Shown in pieces: positions 20,044 to 28,616 of a stretch of DNA of 64,000 nt (positions are counted from its first letter, which is position 1; the number at the start of each line of letters is the position of its first letter). The translations under genes and the position numbers were made by a program. Source of the DNA: Xanthomonas dyei. Its GTDB lineage: Bacteria; Pseudomonadota; Gammaproteobacteria; Xanthomonadales; Xanthomonadaceae. Below the pieces are notes generated by a model. The model was not told where the DNA came from, made no database searches, and saw only the letters and a program-made list of their open reading frames with translations. The stretch covers positions 58,926 through 122,925 of the forward strand of contig NZ_MDEE01000012.1 of the NCBI RefSeq assembly GCF_002939865.1. Direction: 5' to 3'.

Positions 20044-21603
20044 TTATTTGGTCGGTTCGACCGGTGCCGGCGTATCCGTAGGCGCGACCGGTTCCGCAGG
20101 TGCTGCGGGCTTGGCCGGGTCAGCTGGGGTGGCTGGCGTGTTTTTTTCCTTTGGCGCTGCCGGCTTGGCTGGGTCGGTTGGCTTGGCCTTGTCGGTCGCC
20201 GCCGGATGCGCGGCTGCCGGCTTGGGCTCGGTGGCCGCCTTGGTGGCTGCCCTCGCCTTCTGTGCGGCCTGGGCTTTTGCCTTGAGCGCGGCCTGCGCCT
20301 TGGCGGCCGAGCCGGGCTGCTTGAGTTCGGACAGCGCTGCAGCAATCGGGCCATCGCCCTGCAGCACATCGCCGGCGCTATAGCCTTCTTCGCCTTCGTC
20401 GTCGCCGCGCAGGTGGCCTGGCAAGGTGGCTTCGCTGTAGTCGGTCAGGCTGGCCGGCACGTCGGCGTCGCCCGGCTGCGGTTCGGGCATGAGTTGCACT
20501 TCCGGCACGATGCCGCTGGCCTGGATCGACTTGCCGCTGGGCGTGTAATAGCGCGCGGTGGTGAGCTTGACCGAGTCGCCGTTGTCCAGCGGCAGCACGG
20601 TCTGCACCGAGCCCTTGCCGAAGGTGCGGCTGCCGATGATGCGCGCGCGCTGGTTGTCGCGCAGCGCGCCCGCCAGTACTTCCGACGCGCTGGCCGAGCC
20701 GGCGTCCACCAGCACCACCACCGGTGCACCGCCGAGCAGGTCGCCCGGAGTGGCATCGAACTTGGCGTCGCTGATCGAGATGCGCCCGCGGGTGCTGACG
20801 ATGTTGCCCTTGTCGAGCAGATCGTCGGCCACCTGCACCGCCGAGGTCAGCAGACCGCCCGGGTTGCTGCGCAGATCCAGCACCAGCCCGCGCAACTTCC
20901 CGCCGGCCTGCAGTTGCTTGAGGTTTTTCTGGAAATCGGCACCGGTATCGGCCTGGAAGGTGCTGATGCGGATATAGCCGTAGCCCGGCTCCAGCACCTT
21001 GCTGCGCACGCTGGCCACGCGGATGGTCTGGCGCTGCAGGGTCACATCGAACGGCTTTGGCGTCTTGTCGCGCACGATGGTCAGGGTGACCTTGCTGCCG
21101 GATTCGCCGCGCAGCGGTTCCATCGCCTTGCTTGCATCGATCGGCTTGCCGTCGATGGCCACGATCACATCGCCTGCGCGAATGCCGGCACGCGCCGCCG
21201 GGGTGTCGTCGATCGGCGCGATCACCTTGAGCGTGTTGTCCTGTTGCTGCAGCAGCTCCACGCCGATGCCGTCATAGGCGCCGGTGGCCTGTTCGTCGAA
21301 GGCTTCGGCATCTTCCTTGTCGAAATAGGTGCTGTGCGGGTCCAGGTCCGAGAGCAGGCCGCGGACCGCAGCGTGCATCAGCTTCTTGTCTTCGACCGGG
21401 TCGACATAGGCCTGCTTGACCGCGTTGTACACCGCCACAAAGCGGCGGATTTCGTCCAGCGGTACCTTGGAGACGGCGGCTTCATTGGCTTCCGGATCGT
21501 CCGCAGTGGCCTGGGCGGCGGCGGCGGGACGGGCGGTCTGCGCCCAACCAGGCGACGCGAACAAGGCCAGCGACAGGGCAACGGACAGGACGGCTACGCG
21601 CAT
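20044..21603 (-). CDS. S41-family C-terminal processing peptidase (CtpA/Prc-like)
   Basis: A 519-residue periplasmic serine protease. It starts at ATG 21603 (MRVAVLSVALSLALFASPGWAQ) with GGAG upstream; an in-frame TTG at 21618 is less likely. A PDZ domain (about 105-175, GIGVELLQQQ to GDVIVAIDGKPI) precedes the S41 domain with the Ser305/Lys330 dyad (SASASE; TFGKGS). The last ~100 residues are low-complexity Ala/Pro/Lys, unusual for the family. EnvC and this peptidase are adjacent on the same strand, in keeping with cell-wall remodelling roles. Confidence 0.92.
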   Translation of the reverse strand: MRVAVLSVALSLALFASPGWAQTARPAAAAQATADDPEANEAAVSKVPLDEIRRFVAVYNAVKQAYVDPVEDKKLMHAAVRGLLSDLDPHSTYFDKEDAEAFDEQATGAYDGIGVELLQQQDNTLKVIAPIDDTPAARAGIRAGDVIVAIDGKPIDASKAMEPLRGESGSKVTLTIVRDKTPKPFDVTLQRQTIRVASVRSKVLEPGYGYIRISTFQADTGADFQKNLKQLQAGGKLRGLVLDLRSNPGGLLTSAVQVADDLLDKGNIVSTRGRISISDAKFDATPGDLLGGAPVVVLVDAGSASASEVLAGALRDNQRARIIGSRTFGKGSVQTVLPLDNGDSVKLTTARYYTPSGKSIQASGIVPEVQLMPEPQPGDADVPASLTDYSEATLPGHLRGDDEGEEGYSAGDVLQGDGPIAAALSELKQPGSAAKAQAALKAKAQAAQKARAATKAATEPKPAAAHPAATDKAKPTDPAKPAAPKEKNTPATPADPAKPAAPAEPVAPTDTPAPVEPTK

Positions 21604-22108
21604 GAAGCACTCCGACAAAGAGATAAGACGCCCCGCACGACGGAGCTGAGCGGATTATGCGCGAAGCAGCGGTAAATCCGCGTTGAATTGCGCGCAGGTT
21701 GCAGGGGCCGTTCGGTCGCGCCCAGCGGGCTGGCCACACAAACGTGGAGGTGCCAGGCTTTGGCGCCGGCCGGTCGCTGCCATCCGCGTGCGGCCCGCGT
21801 GCAGCGCATGGGGATCTGGCTGCATCTATCCGTCGGCGACAGAACGCGGTGTCAGGCACTGCCCCGGTGCGTCTCCGCACACCGCCGCGCTGCAAGATCC
21901 TGCGGGATTGGTGGCATGGCGCAGCGGCCAAACACGCTGCATCGGTGCGATGCCGCCCCAACACGCTGGCGAGCAGCGCCTGGTCGATGCGATGACCGGA
22001 CCCTACGCGACACCGAACCGACGCTGATCAGCGAGTACGGCAACGACCGGCCGTGCGTGAGCGATCTGTGCGATGCCCAGTGTCTGGACACGCGCACGCA
22101 CGCAGCGA
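21604..22108. other. Spacer between envC-like and ctpA-like genes
   Basis: About 500 bases upstream of the S41 gene. It should hold that gene's promoter. No gene, repeat or strong hairpin was recognised. Confidence 0.5.
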
Positions 22109-23512
22109 TCAGCGCCGCTGCAACCAGCTCGACGGGTCGACAGGCTGCCCATTGCGCCGCAATTCGAAGTACAGCGCCGGCACGCCCTGCCCGCCCGAAC
22201 TGCCGACCTTGGCCACCGCTTCGCCGCGTTTGATCGCCGCACCGGCATCGCGCAGCAAGGTGTCGTTGTGCGCGTACAGGCTCATGTAGCCGTTGCCGTG
22301 GTCCACGATCAGGATCATGCCGTAGCCGGTCATCCAGTCGGAAAACACCACCGTGCCGTCGGCCACCGCGGTGACCGTGCTGCCCTTGGGCGCGCCGATC
22401 AGCACGCCCTTGCTGGTGTGACCGTCGGGCAGCGTGGCGTTGAAGCGTGCCAGCAGATTGCCCGCCACCGGCCAGCTGAGCCCACCGACCTTGGGCGCCG
22501 GTGCAGTGGCGATGACCTTGGGCGGGGTCTTGCCGGGACGCTCCGGGCGATCGGTCTTGCCGCGCTTGGCCTGTGCGGCGGCTTCGGCGGCCGCGCGCTT
22601 TGCAGCCGCGCGGCGTTCGGCTTCGGCCTTGGCCGCGGCCGCGCGCAGATTGGAGAGCAGTTGCTCCAGCGACTTGGCATCCTGGCCCAGCGCCTTTTCG
22701 CGCTCGGCCCGTTGTTTGTAGCGATCGTCCAGCTGCGCCACGGTAGCCGCCTGCTGCGAGCGGTCCTTCTGCAAGGTGGCCGCCTGCGCCTTTTGTTGCG
22801 CGCGCGCGGCGTCCAGCGCCTGGCGCCGGGTGGCGATGTCCTGTTCCACCTTGGTCAGCGCATCCAGCTGCGTGGTCAGCGCGTGGATCCGCTGCGCGCG
22901 TGCGTTCTGCACGTAGCGGTGATCGGCGAGCATGCGGTTGGCATCGCCTACCGTATCCTGCGACAGCAACACCTTCAACGGCGCGTTGCGGCCTACCTGA
23001 TCGGCGGCGCGCAACAATGCGGCCAACTGCACGCGCTGGTTCTGCAGGCCGCGCTGCAATTGCGCGCGGTCCTGCTGCAGCGTGGAAAGATGTTGTTCCT
23101 GTGCACGCATCGCCGCTTCGGTTTCGCTCAGGGCGCGCGAGGTCTTGGCGACCTTTTCGTCGGCCTGGCGCAGTTGCTGCGCGGCGGTGCCGCGCTTGCC
23201 TTCCAGCTCGCGCCGGTCGGCGCTGATGGTCTTGAGCTCATCGCGCAGCTGCTGCAGCTTGCGCTCGGTCTCGCGCTGGTTTTGCGCGCCCGCGCCGGCG
23301 CTGCCGAGCAGCATGCAAGCCAGCACGCTCGCGGCCAGCCAGCTGCGCCCGACGCCGGTGGCGGAGACGGAGACGAGCGGCGGACGCGGCAGCGGTGCGG
23401 GCGAAAGGGGCAACGAAAGGTCCAGTGACTTCAGGCAGGTGCGCGATTGTAGCCAAGCATGGTGTGATCGCCGCCACGCCCAAGACAGCCGCCACCGCGC
23501 GAGGTTCAGCAT
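22109..23512 (-). CDS. EnvC-like murein hydrolase activator (degenerate M23/LytM protein)
   Basis: A 467-residue protein from ATG 23512. Start choice is uncertain because this ATG overlaps the start of the divergent gene; a TTG at 23413 would give a better signal-peptide context (SWLAASVLACMLLGSAGAGA). A long coiled coil (about 85-300: RETERKLQQLRDELKTI and following) is followed by a C-terminal LytM domain. The zinc ligands of active M23 enzymes are missing: HxxxD is HTSKGV and the final HxH is LYF. This matches EnvC, which activates the amidases that split septal peptidoglycan. It lies upstream of the S41 protease. Confidence 0.88.
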   Translation of the reverse strand: MLNLARWRLSWAWRRSHHAWLQSRTCLKSLDLSLPLSPAPLPRPPLVSVSATGVGRSWLAASVLACMLLGSAGAGAQNQRETERKLQQLRDELKTISADRRELEGKRGTAAQQLRQADEKVAKTSRALSETEAAMRAQEQHLSTLQQDRAQLQRGLQNQRVQLAALLRAADQVGRNAPLKVLLSQDTVGDANRMLADHRYVQNARAQRIHALTTQLDALTKVEQDIATRRQALDAARAQQKAQAATLQKDRSQQAATVAQLDDRYKQRAEREKALGQDAKSLEQLLSNLRAAAAKAEAERRAAAKRAAAEAAAQAKRGKTDRPERPGKTPPKVIATAPAPKVGGLSWPVAGNLLARFNATLPDGHTSKGVLIGAPKGSTVTAVADGTVVFSDWMTGYGMILIVDHGNGYMSLYAHNDTLLRDAGAAIKRGEAVAKVGSSGGQGVPALYFELRRNGQPVDPSSWLQRR

Positions 23513-24167
23513 GAAGCTCCAGTATCTCCTCTTGGCATTGTCCCTGGCCGGCTCAACCGCCTGGGCCGATGAGGGCATCAGCAAGGTCAACGGCAGCATC
23601 AGCGCCGAGGCCGGCAAGACCTACGGCGGCCTGGAAACGGTCAACGGCTCCATCGAGATCGGCGCCGGTGCGCAGACCAGGGATGTGGAAACGGTCAACG
23701 GCAAAATAACGATCGGCGATGGTGCCCGCACTGGCGGCGTGTCCACGGTCAACGGCGCGATTTCGCTGGGCCAGAAGATCACCGTCTCCGGTGGGCTGGA
23801 AACGGTCAACGGCAGCGTGTTGGTCGAGCGCGGCAGCCAGGTCAGCGGTGGCGTGGAAACGGTCAACGGCAGTATTGGCCTGGTCGAAACCGACCTCGGC
23901 AAGGACATCGAGACGGTCAATGGCGACATCACCGTGGGCGTGGGTTCGCATGTGCATGGCGGCATCGAGGTGACCAAGCCGAACTTCAGCTTTTCCTTCA
24001 AGCCCTCGCGCAAACCGCGCGTGGTGATCGGCCCCAAGGCGGTGGTCGATGGGCCGCTCCACTTCGAGCGCGAAGTGGAGTTGTACGTGCATCGCACCGC
24101 CAAGATCGGTGCGGTCACCGGTGCCACCGCACGCAGCTTCGATTCGGACGTGGCACCCAAGGACTGA
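23511..24167 (+). CDS. Secreted VNG-repeat protein, predicted beta-solenoid
   Basis: A 218-residue protein with a signal peptide (about 19 residues, ending TAWA). Residues 26-155 are seven tandem 18-19 residue repeats, each beginning VNG and mostly preceded by ET or ST, for example VNGSIEIGAGAQTRDVET. Such regular beta-rich repeats suggest a right-handed solenoid. A C-terminal segment (PNFSFSFKPSRKPRV and following) has no repeat and includes basic residues. It has no cysteines. I do not recognise a named family, though bactofilin- or DUF4097-like beta-helical proteins look similar in style. It is divergent from the EnvC-like gene. Confidence 0.82.
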   Translation: MKLQYLLLALSLAGSTAWADEGISKVNGSISAEAGKTYGGLETVNGSIEIGAGAQTRDVETVNGKITIGDGARTGGVSTVNGAISLGQKITVSGGLETVNGSVLVERGSQVSGGVETVNGSIGLVETDLGKDIETVNGDITVGVGSHVHGGIEVTKPNFSFSFKPSRKPRVVIGPKAVVDGPLHFEREVELYVHRTAKIGAVTGATARSFDSDVAPKD

Positions 24168-24222
24168 CGCGCTCACCACGCGCACGTTCTAAGATCGGGA
24201 CTCCGCTGCACGAGGAGTTCCG

Positions 24223-26049
24223 ATGCCCCGCAAGATCCTGTTGTGCCTGGCCGCGACCCTGGCCCTGGCCGGTTGCAAACGCGAATCGGCCGACACGCCG
24301 TCTGCACCGGCTGTGCAAGCGCCAGCCGATACCACGCCCAGCGCACCGGTCAGCCGGCACGTGTTCTCGCCGGAGCTGACCAGCGGCGACTTTGCCGAGC
24401 TGGTCAAGACGCTGGCGTCGGACGAGTTCGAAGGACGCGGCCCGGGTACGCCCGGCGAAGAAAAGACCGTGACCTATATCCGCGACCAGATGCAGCGCAT
24501 CGGCTTGCAGCCGGGCAATGGCGATAGCTGGTTCCAGGAAGTGCCGATGGTGGAAACCACCGCCGATGCGGGCACCGCGCCCAGCCTGCGCAGCGGCGAG
24601 CAGACCCGCACCCTCGCCTTCGGCACCGACATCGTGGTGGGCACGCGCACCGGACAGCCCGAGGTCAAGCTGGACAATAGCGAGCTGGTCTTCGTCGGCT
24701 ACGGCGTGGATGCGCCCGAGCAGCAATGGAACGATTACGCCGGCCAGGACTGGAAAGGCAAGACGGTGGTGATGTTCGTCAACGACCCGGGCTTCCATAC
24801 CGGCGATGCCAAGTTGTTCGACGGCAAGCGCATGACCTATTACGGGCGCTGGACCTACAAATTCGAAGAGGCCGCGCGCAAGGGCGCAGCGGCGGCGTTG
24901 ATCGTGCACGACACGCCCGGCGCCAGTTACGGCTGGGACGTGGTCAAGAACTCCTGGTCCGGCCCGCAATACGATCTGCCGGCCAAGGACGACCCGGATC
25001 CGCGCCTGCCGGTACAGGGCTGGATCAGCGCCGACACCGCCAAGCAATTGTTCGCCAACGCCGGGCTGGACCTGGCGCAGGCCTACAAGGACGCCAGCAA
25101 GCGCGGCTTCAAGCCGGTGCCGCTGAAGGCCAGCTGGTCGGTGGACCTGAAGAGCAGCATCGCCGAAAAGACCTCGCGCAACGTGGTCGGTGTGCTGCCC
25201 GGCAGCAGCCACGCAGACGAGGCGGTGCTGTACATGGCGCACTGGGATCACCTGGGCAAACATCCAGGCGAGAGCGGCGACAACATCTACAACGGCGCGG
25301 TGGACAACGCAACCGGCGTGGCCGGCATCCTGGAAATCGCCGATGCCTTTGCGCATCAAGACCCCAAGCCGGCGCGCTCGGTGGTGTTTGTGGCAGTGAC
25401 GCTGGAAGAATCCGGTTTGCTCGGCTCCAAGTACTACGTGGCCAACCCGAGCTTCCCGTTGGACAAGATCGCTGCGGTGATCAACCTGGACGCGATGTCG
25501 GTGGCCGGGCGCGCACGCGATGTCACCGTGGTGGGCATGGGCAGCTCGGAACTGGAAGACATCCTCAAGCCGATCGCCGCGATGCAGGGCCGCACGCTGC
25601 ACGCCGAGGCCACGCCGGAAAGCGGCTCGTACTTCCGCTCGGACCACTTCAACTTCGCCAAGGCCGGCGTGCCGGCGCTGTATGCCGATGGTGGCGAAGA
25701 CCTGCGCGACGGTGGCACCGCAGCCGGACGTGCGGCCGCCCAGGATTACGGCCGCAATCGCTATCACGCGCCGGGCGACGAGTACGATGCGGCCACCTGG
25801 AAGCTCGACGGCACCATCGAAGATCTGCAAGCGGTGTACGGTGTCGGCAAGCAAGTCGCCGCTGGCGATAGCTGGCCCAATTGGTACCCCGGCAACCCGT
25901 TCAAGGCCGCACGCGACCGCATGCTGGCCGGCAAGCCGGGCGCAGGCGCCGCGGCAGCGCAGCCTGCCGCAGGCAACACCGATCCGAAGAATGCGAAGCC
26001 AAACAATGCCAAGCAGGCAGATGCAAAGAACGCCGCGCCTGCGCGGTGA
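24223..26049 (+). CDS. M28-family zinc aminopeptidase lipoprotein with PA domain
   Basis: A 608-residue protein with a lipobox (ALAGC). After a Pro/Ala linker comes a protease-associated domain insert (about 145-275) and an M28 catalytic core. Metal ligands and catalytic residues visible are His340/Asp342 (AHWDH), Asp361 (GAVDNATG), Glu395/Glu396 (LEES), Asp423 (NLDAMS) and His475 (SDHFN). It cleaves N-terminal residues from peptides, probably in the periplasm. The last ~40 residues are a low-complexity Ala/Asn/Lys/Gln tail. GAGGAG precedes the ATG. Confidence 0.92.
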   Translation: MPRKILLCLAATLALAGCKRESADTPSAPAVQAPADTTPSAPVSRHVFSPELTSGDFAELVKTLASDEFEGRGPGTPGEEKTVTYIRDQMQRIGLQPGNGDSWFQEVPMVETTADAGTAPSLRSGEQTRTLAFGTDIVVGTRTGQPEVKLDNSELVFVGYGVDAPEQQWNDYAGQDWKGKTVVMFVNDPGFHTGDAKLFDGKRMTYYGRWTYKFEEAARKGAAAALIVHDTPGASYGWDVVKNSWSGPQYDLPAKDDPDPRLPVQGWISADTAKQLFANAGLDLAQAYKDASKRGFKPVPLKASWSVDLKSSIAEKTSRNVVGVLPGSSHADEAVLYMAHWDHLGKHPGESGDNIYNGAVDNATGVAGILEIADAFAHQDPKPARSVVFVAVTLEESGLLGSKYYVANPSFPLDKIAAVINLDAMSVAGRARDVTVVGMGSSELEDILKPIAAMQGRTLHAEATPESGSYFRSDHFNFAKAGVPALYADGGEDLRDGGTAAGRAAAQDYGRNRYHAPGDEYDAATWKLDGTIEDLQAVYGVGKQVAAGDSWPNWYPGNPFKAARDRMLAGKPGAGAAAAQPAAGNTDPKNAKPNNAKQADAKNAAPAR

Positions 26050-26107
26050 GGGATGCTGCGTGCGCTGTGGTGCAGGCGCTGGCAGCTGAAGCGAGTGGCG
26101 CGCAAGA

Positions 26108-26135
26108 CAAAGGGCCTCCAATTGGAGGCCCTTTG
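26108..26135. terminator. Perfect 28 bp palindromic terminator after the M28 gene
   Basis: CAAAGGGCCTCC at the left is mirrored exactly at the right (14 bp arms, no loop bases left over), followed by CTTTC. It is likely a bidirectional terminator between the convergent M28 and PepSY genes. Confidence 0.75.
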
Positions 26136-26313
26136 CTTTCAGTCGTGCTTGGTGGTTAGCGATGCGCAATGGTTAGCAATGGAGCGCCGGCTGGCACACA
26201 CGCTGGCGTCGCCAAAATCTGCATCGATACGGTGCGGGCTGCAACTGCGGGTCATCAACCAGCGCAACCAGCGCACTGCCCTGCCCGCCCGACGCACCCG
26301 CGCTCAAACACAC

Positions 26314-26757
26314 TCAGTCGTTGTCGACACTGACCACGTGCCCATCGTCGGGATCCACGTGCAACTCAACCTTCTGCCCGTTGCGCTTTGCATCGGCCTT
26401 CCACAGGCCGTCCTTGAACTTGAGGTCGTGCACGTCCGCATAGCCGCCGGTGGACAATGCCGCACGCACGTCGGCGTCGCTCAGTCGCGACGTGGTCTGG
26501 TCGCCATAGACGCGGCCCGTGACCGGATCGATGTGCACATCCACATCCTTGCCATCGCCGCTACGGGCATCGGCGGTCCACACGCCGTGCTCGAACTTGA
26601 CGTCGTGCACCTTGGTGTAGCCCTTGGCGGTCAACATGCTGGTCACCTCGTTGGAGGTGAGCGCCTTGGCCGGCTTGGCGGCGTCCTGCGCAAAGGCGCC
26701 ATGCGAAACAAGCGTCAATGCGCCGATCAGTGCGGTGGTCATCATGCGATGTGCCAT
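26314..26757 (-). CDS. Secreted tandem PepSY-domain protein
   Basis: A 147-residue protein. The ATG at 26757 gives a signal peptide (ending AFAQD). Two PepSY-like repeats follow: ALTSNEVTSMLTAKGYTKVH with VDVHIDPVTGRV, and LSDADVRAALSTGGYADVH with VELHVDPDDGHV. PepSY modules are thought to inhibit or bind peptidases or act as periplasmic binding modules. It lies next to the M28 peptidase gene in convergent orientation; a functional link is speculation. GGAG precedes the start. Confidence 0.85.
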   Translation of the reverse strand: MAHRMMTTALIGALTLVSHGAFAQDAAKPAKALTSNEVTSMLTAKGYTKVHDVKFEHGVWTADARSGDGKDVDVHIDPVTGRVYGDQTTSRLSDADVRAALSTGGYADVHDLKFKDGLWKADAKRNGQKVELHVDPDDGHVVSVDND

Positions 26758-26965
26758 GGTTAGGCTCCTGCTGTGAAGTGTCGCCATGCTGGCCGTCGCG
26801 GGATCGTGGCGGGGTGAAAACATCGACTATTCAGTGAGAAAAATTCAGTTAACTGAAAAATCGCGGTCGCTCTTCATCGCTCCTGCACTCTGGATTGACA
26901 TTCCGGTTTCAGTGCGTCGGCATCGCATGACAGATGTCGACCACCGCCGCTCAAGTCATCCAATG

Positions 26966-26989
26966 AAAAAAGCCGCCTTGCGGCGGCTT
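26966..26989 (-). terminator. Rho-independent terminator of the first GH5 gene
   Basis: On the minus strand AAGCCGCC/GGCGGCTT arms with a GCAA loop are followed by TTTT, 15 bp after the cellulase stop. Confidence 0.88.
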
Positions 26990-27003
26990 GTCATCTCGCG
27001 TGT

Positions 27004-28116
27004 TCAGCGCGTTGTGCGCGCCGCAGGTGCGGGTGCAGCCAGACGTGCAGCGGCAGTGCCGGGTGCACGGGTTGCGCGTGCGGCCTGTGGCGAAAGAATC
27101 GTCATCTGCGGTTTGTCGGTGCCGTCCTTGTTCGGATGCACGTTGTATGCGTAGGACAGGTTCCACCACGAACCGGCCGCCCACCACGTCCAACCCAACC
27201 ACACGTCGGCATTGCTTTCCATGTAGCCGAGCATGCCTCGCAGCGCCTCATTGCAGACCTGGTTATTGGCGGTACCGAACTCGGCCAGAAAGCCGCGCTT
27301 GCCATTGGTGCGCAGCCATGCGGTGAAATTGCGCAAACGCTCGGCGCCGATAGTGGAGCTGACGCACACACTGCTGGTGCCGCTGGAATCGGCGTCCAGA
27401 TACTGATGCACTTCGAATGCGTAGCGGTTGAGCGGATCCTTGATGGCCGCCAGCGCGGTGGCGTTGGAGTAGCCATCGCTGGTGGGCGAATACCAGCTGT
27501 GCGCCCCGGTCCACAAGGCGCCGGGCACCAGGATCAGATTATTGGCACCTGTCCTGCGAATCGCATCGATGGCGGCCTGCGCGGTGCTGGCCCATTCGCT
27601 TGACGAGATATTGTTGGGCTCGTTCATCAGCCCGAAGATCACCGTGTTGTCGCCATTGAATGCCAGCGCAAGACGGCGCCACAGGTCGGTAAAGGTGGCC
27701 ACCGGTACTTCCGGTCCGCCAATCCTGTAACCGTAATACTTGGCGTAATTGTGGATATCGATCACCAGATACATGCCTGCGGCCTTGGCGCGCGCCACCG
27801 CCTGTTGCACCAGCGCCAGCTGCGCCGGATCCAGTTCGCTGCGCGCGCTGGGTTGCAGACGTTCCCACAAGATGGGCAAGCGGATCGTATTCATTCCGAC
27901 GCCGGCGAAATACGTGTAATCGCCGGCCGAGGCGTACATATAGTCCTTATTGAGTACGCCCGGTTTTTTGGAGGATGCGAATTCGGCGCCGGACAAATTG
28001 ACGCCGGCATAAGTCAGTGCATGTGTTTGCGCATGCGCGGACGACAGCCCGGCCAGCAACATGAAACACAAGGCGCACAGGGCAAGGTGGCGTAGTGAGA
28101 AAGAAGGACGTGACAT
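27004..28116 (-). CDS. Secreted GH5 endoglucanase (cellulase), copy 1
   Basis: A 370-residue secreted glycoside hydrolase family 5 enzyme that cuts beta-1,4-glucan in plant cell walls. The ATG at 28116 follows CAGGAG and gives a signal peptide ending AHAQT. The catalytic acid is Glu166 (LMNEPN) and the nucleophile Glu279 (LAEFGTANN). It is one of three tandem paralogues on this strand. Its C-terminus differs from the others: after PQMTILS comes a ~28 residue Ala/Pro/Arg/Thr-rich tail. It has no cellulose-binding module. Xanthomonas genomes carry such egl-type clusters at this place. Confidence 0.93.
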   Translation of the reverse strand: MSRPSFSLRHLALCALCFMLLAGLSSAHAQTHALTYAGVNLSGAEFASSKKPGVLNKDYMYASAGDYTYFAGVGMNTIRLPILWERLQPSARSELDPAQLALVQQAVARAKAAGMYLVIDIHNYAKYYGYRIGGPEVPVATFTDLWRRLALAFNGDNTVIFGLMNEPNNISSSEWASTAQAAIDAIRRTGANNLILVPGALWTGAHSWYSPTSDGYSNATALAAIKDPLNRYAFEVHQYLDADSSGTSSVCVSSTIGAERLRNFTAWLRTNGKRGFLAEFGTANNQVCNEALRGMLGYMESNADVWLGWTWWAAGSWWNLSYAYNVHPNKDGTDKPQMTILSPQAARATRAPGTAAARLAAPAPAARTTR

Positions 28117-28480
28117 GAAGCAACTCCTGGCGGGTAGATGCATCGCCGCCCCAATGGCGTGCGATCGGCGCGAGGTGCGCTGCATCTGCCTGTTGCAATG
28201 CATCACATGTGCCAAATCGTGGCATTTCAGGTATTTAGTCGCGAAATGCGAACTACTGCGCACTGAATGGGCAAGAAAACGGTGTATGCGTGTATGCCGG
28301 TTATCACCAGCCTGCGGTATTGGCCGGATACGTAGGGGTATGTGCCGAGATACCGGCGTTATTGGGCGATGCGTCAGTTGTGTGGCGCCATCGCAGCGGC
28401 GCGGCCATGCGGCATGTCAATAAACACGATGCCGTCGCGAGCACGGCATCGCTGATAAAGTGACTCATGAAACAAAGATG

Positions 28481-28588
28481 CGCCTACCAAACCGGCGCGG
28501 CCGGAGCCGGAAATCGGCGTGTCCCACCCTGACACGCCGGTTCCGATGCGCCAGCACCACCCGCTTGGCAATCGCTCGTTACGTTTTA
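28481..28588 (-). repeat. Dispersed ~110 bp intergenic repeat, copy E (diverged)
   Basis: Reverse orientation. It shares AAACGTAACGAGCGATTG, AAGCGGGTGGTGCTGGCGC, GAACCGGCGTG and CCGCGCCGG blocks with the better copies B-D, with more substitutions. It sits just beyond the stop of GH5 copy 2. Confidence 0.55.
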
Positions 28589-28606
28589 CGGATCGCTCCA
28601 AGCGGG
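28560..28606 (-). terminator. Hairpin after GH5 copy 2
   Basis: Exact 9 bp arms CCCGCTTGG (28560-28568) and CCAAGCGGG (28598-28606), with further pairing inside (ATCG-type). There is no U-run, so termination is uncertain. It overlaps repeat copy E. Confidence 0.4.
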
Positions 28607-28616
28607 CTGACGTGAA

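Larger units (their letters stand above)
28117..28616. other. Spacer between GH5 copies 1 and 2
   Basis: About 500 bases. It contains the promoter region of copy 1, repeat copy E and a hairpin with 9 bp arms. No gene was seen. Confidence 0.55.
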
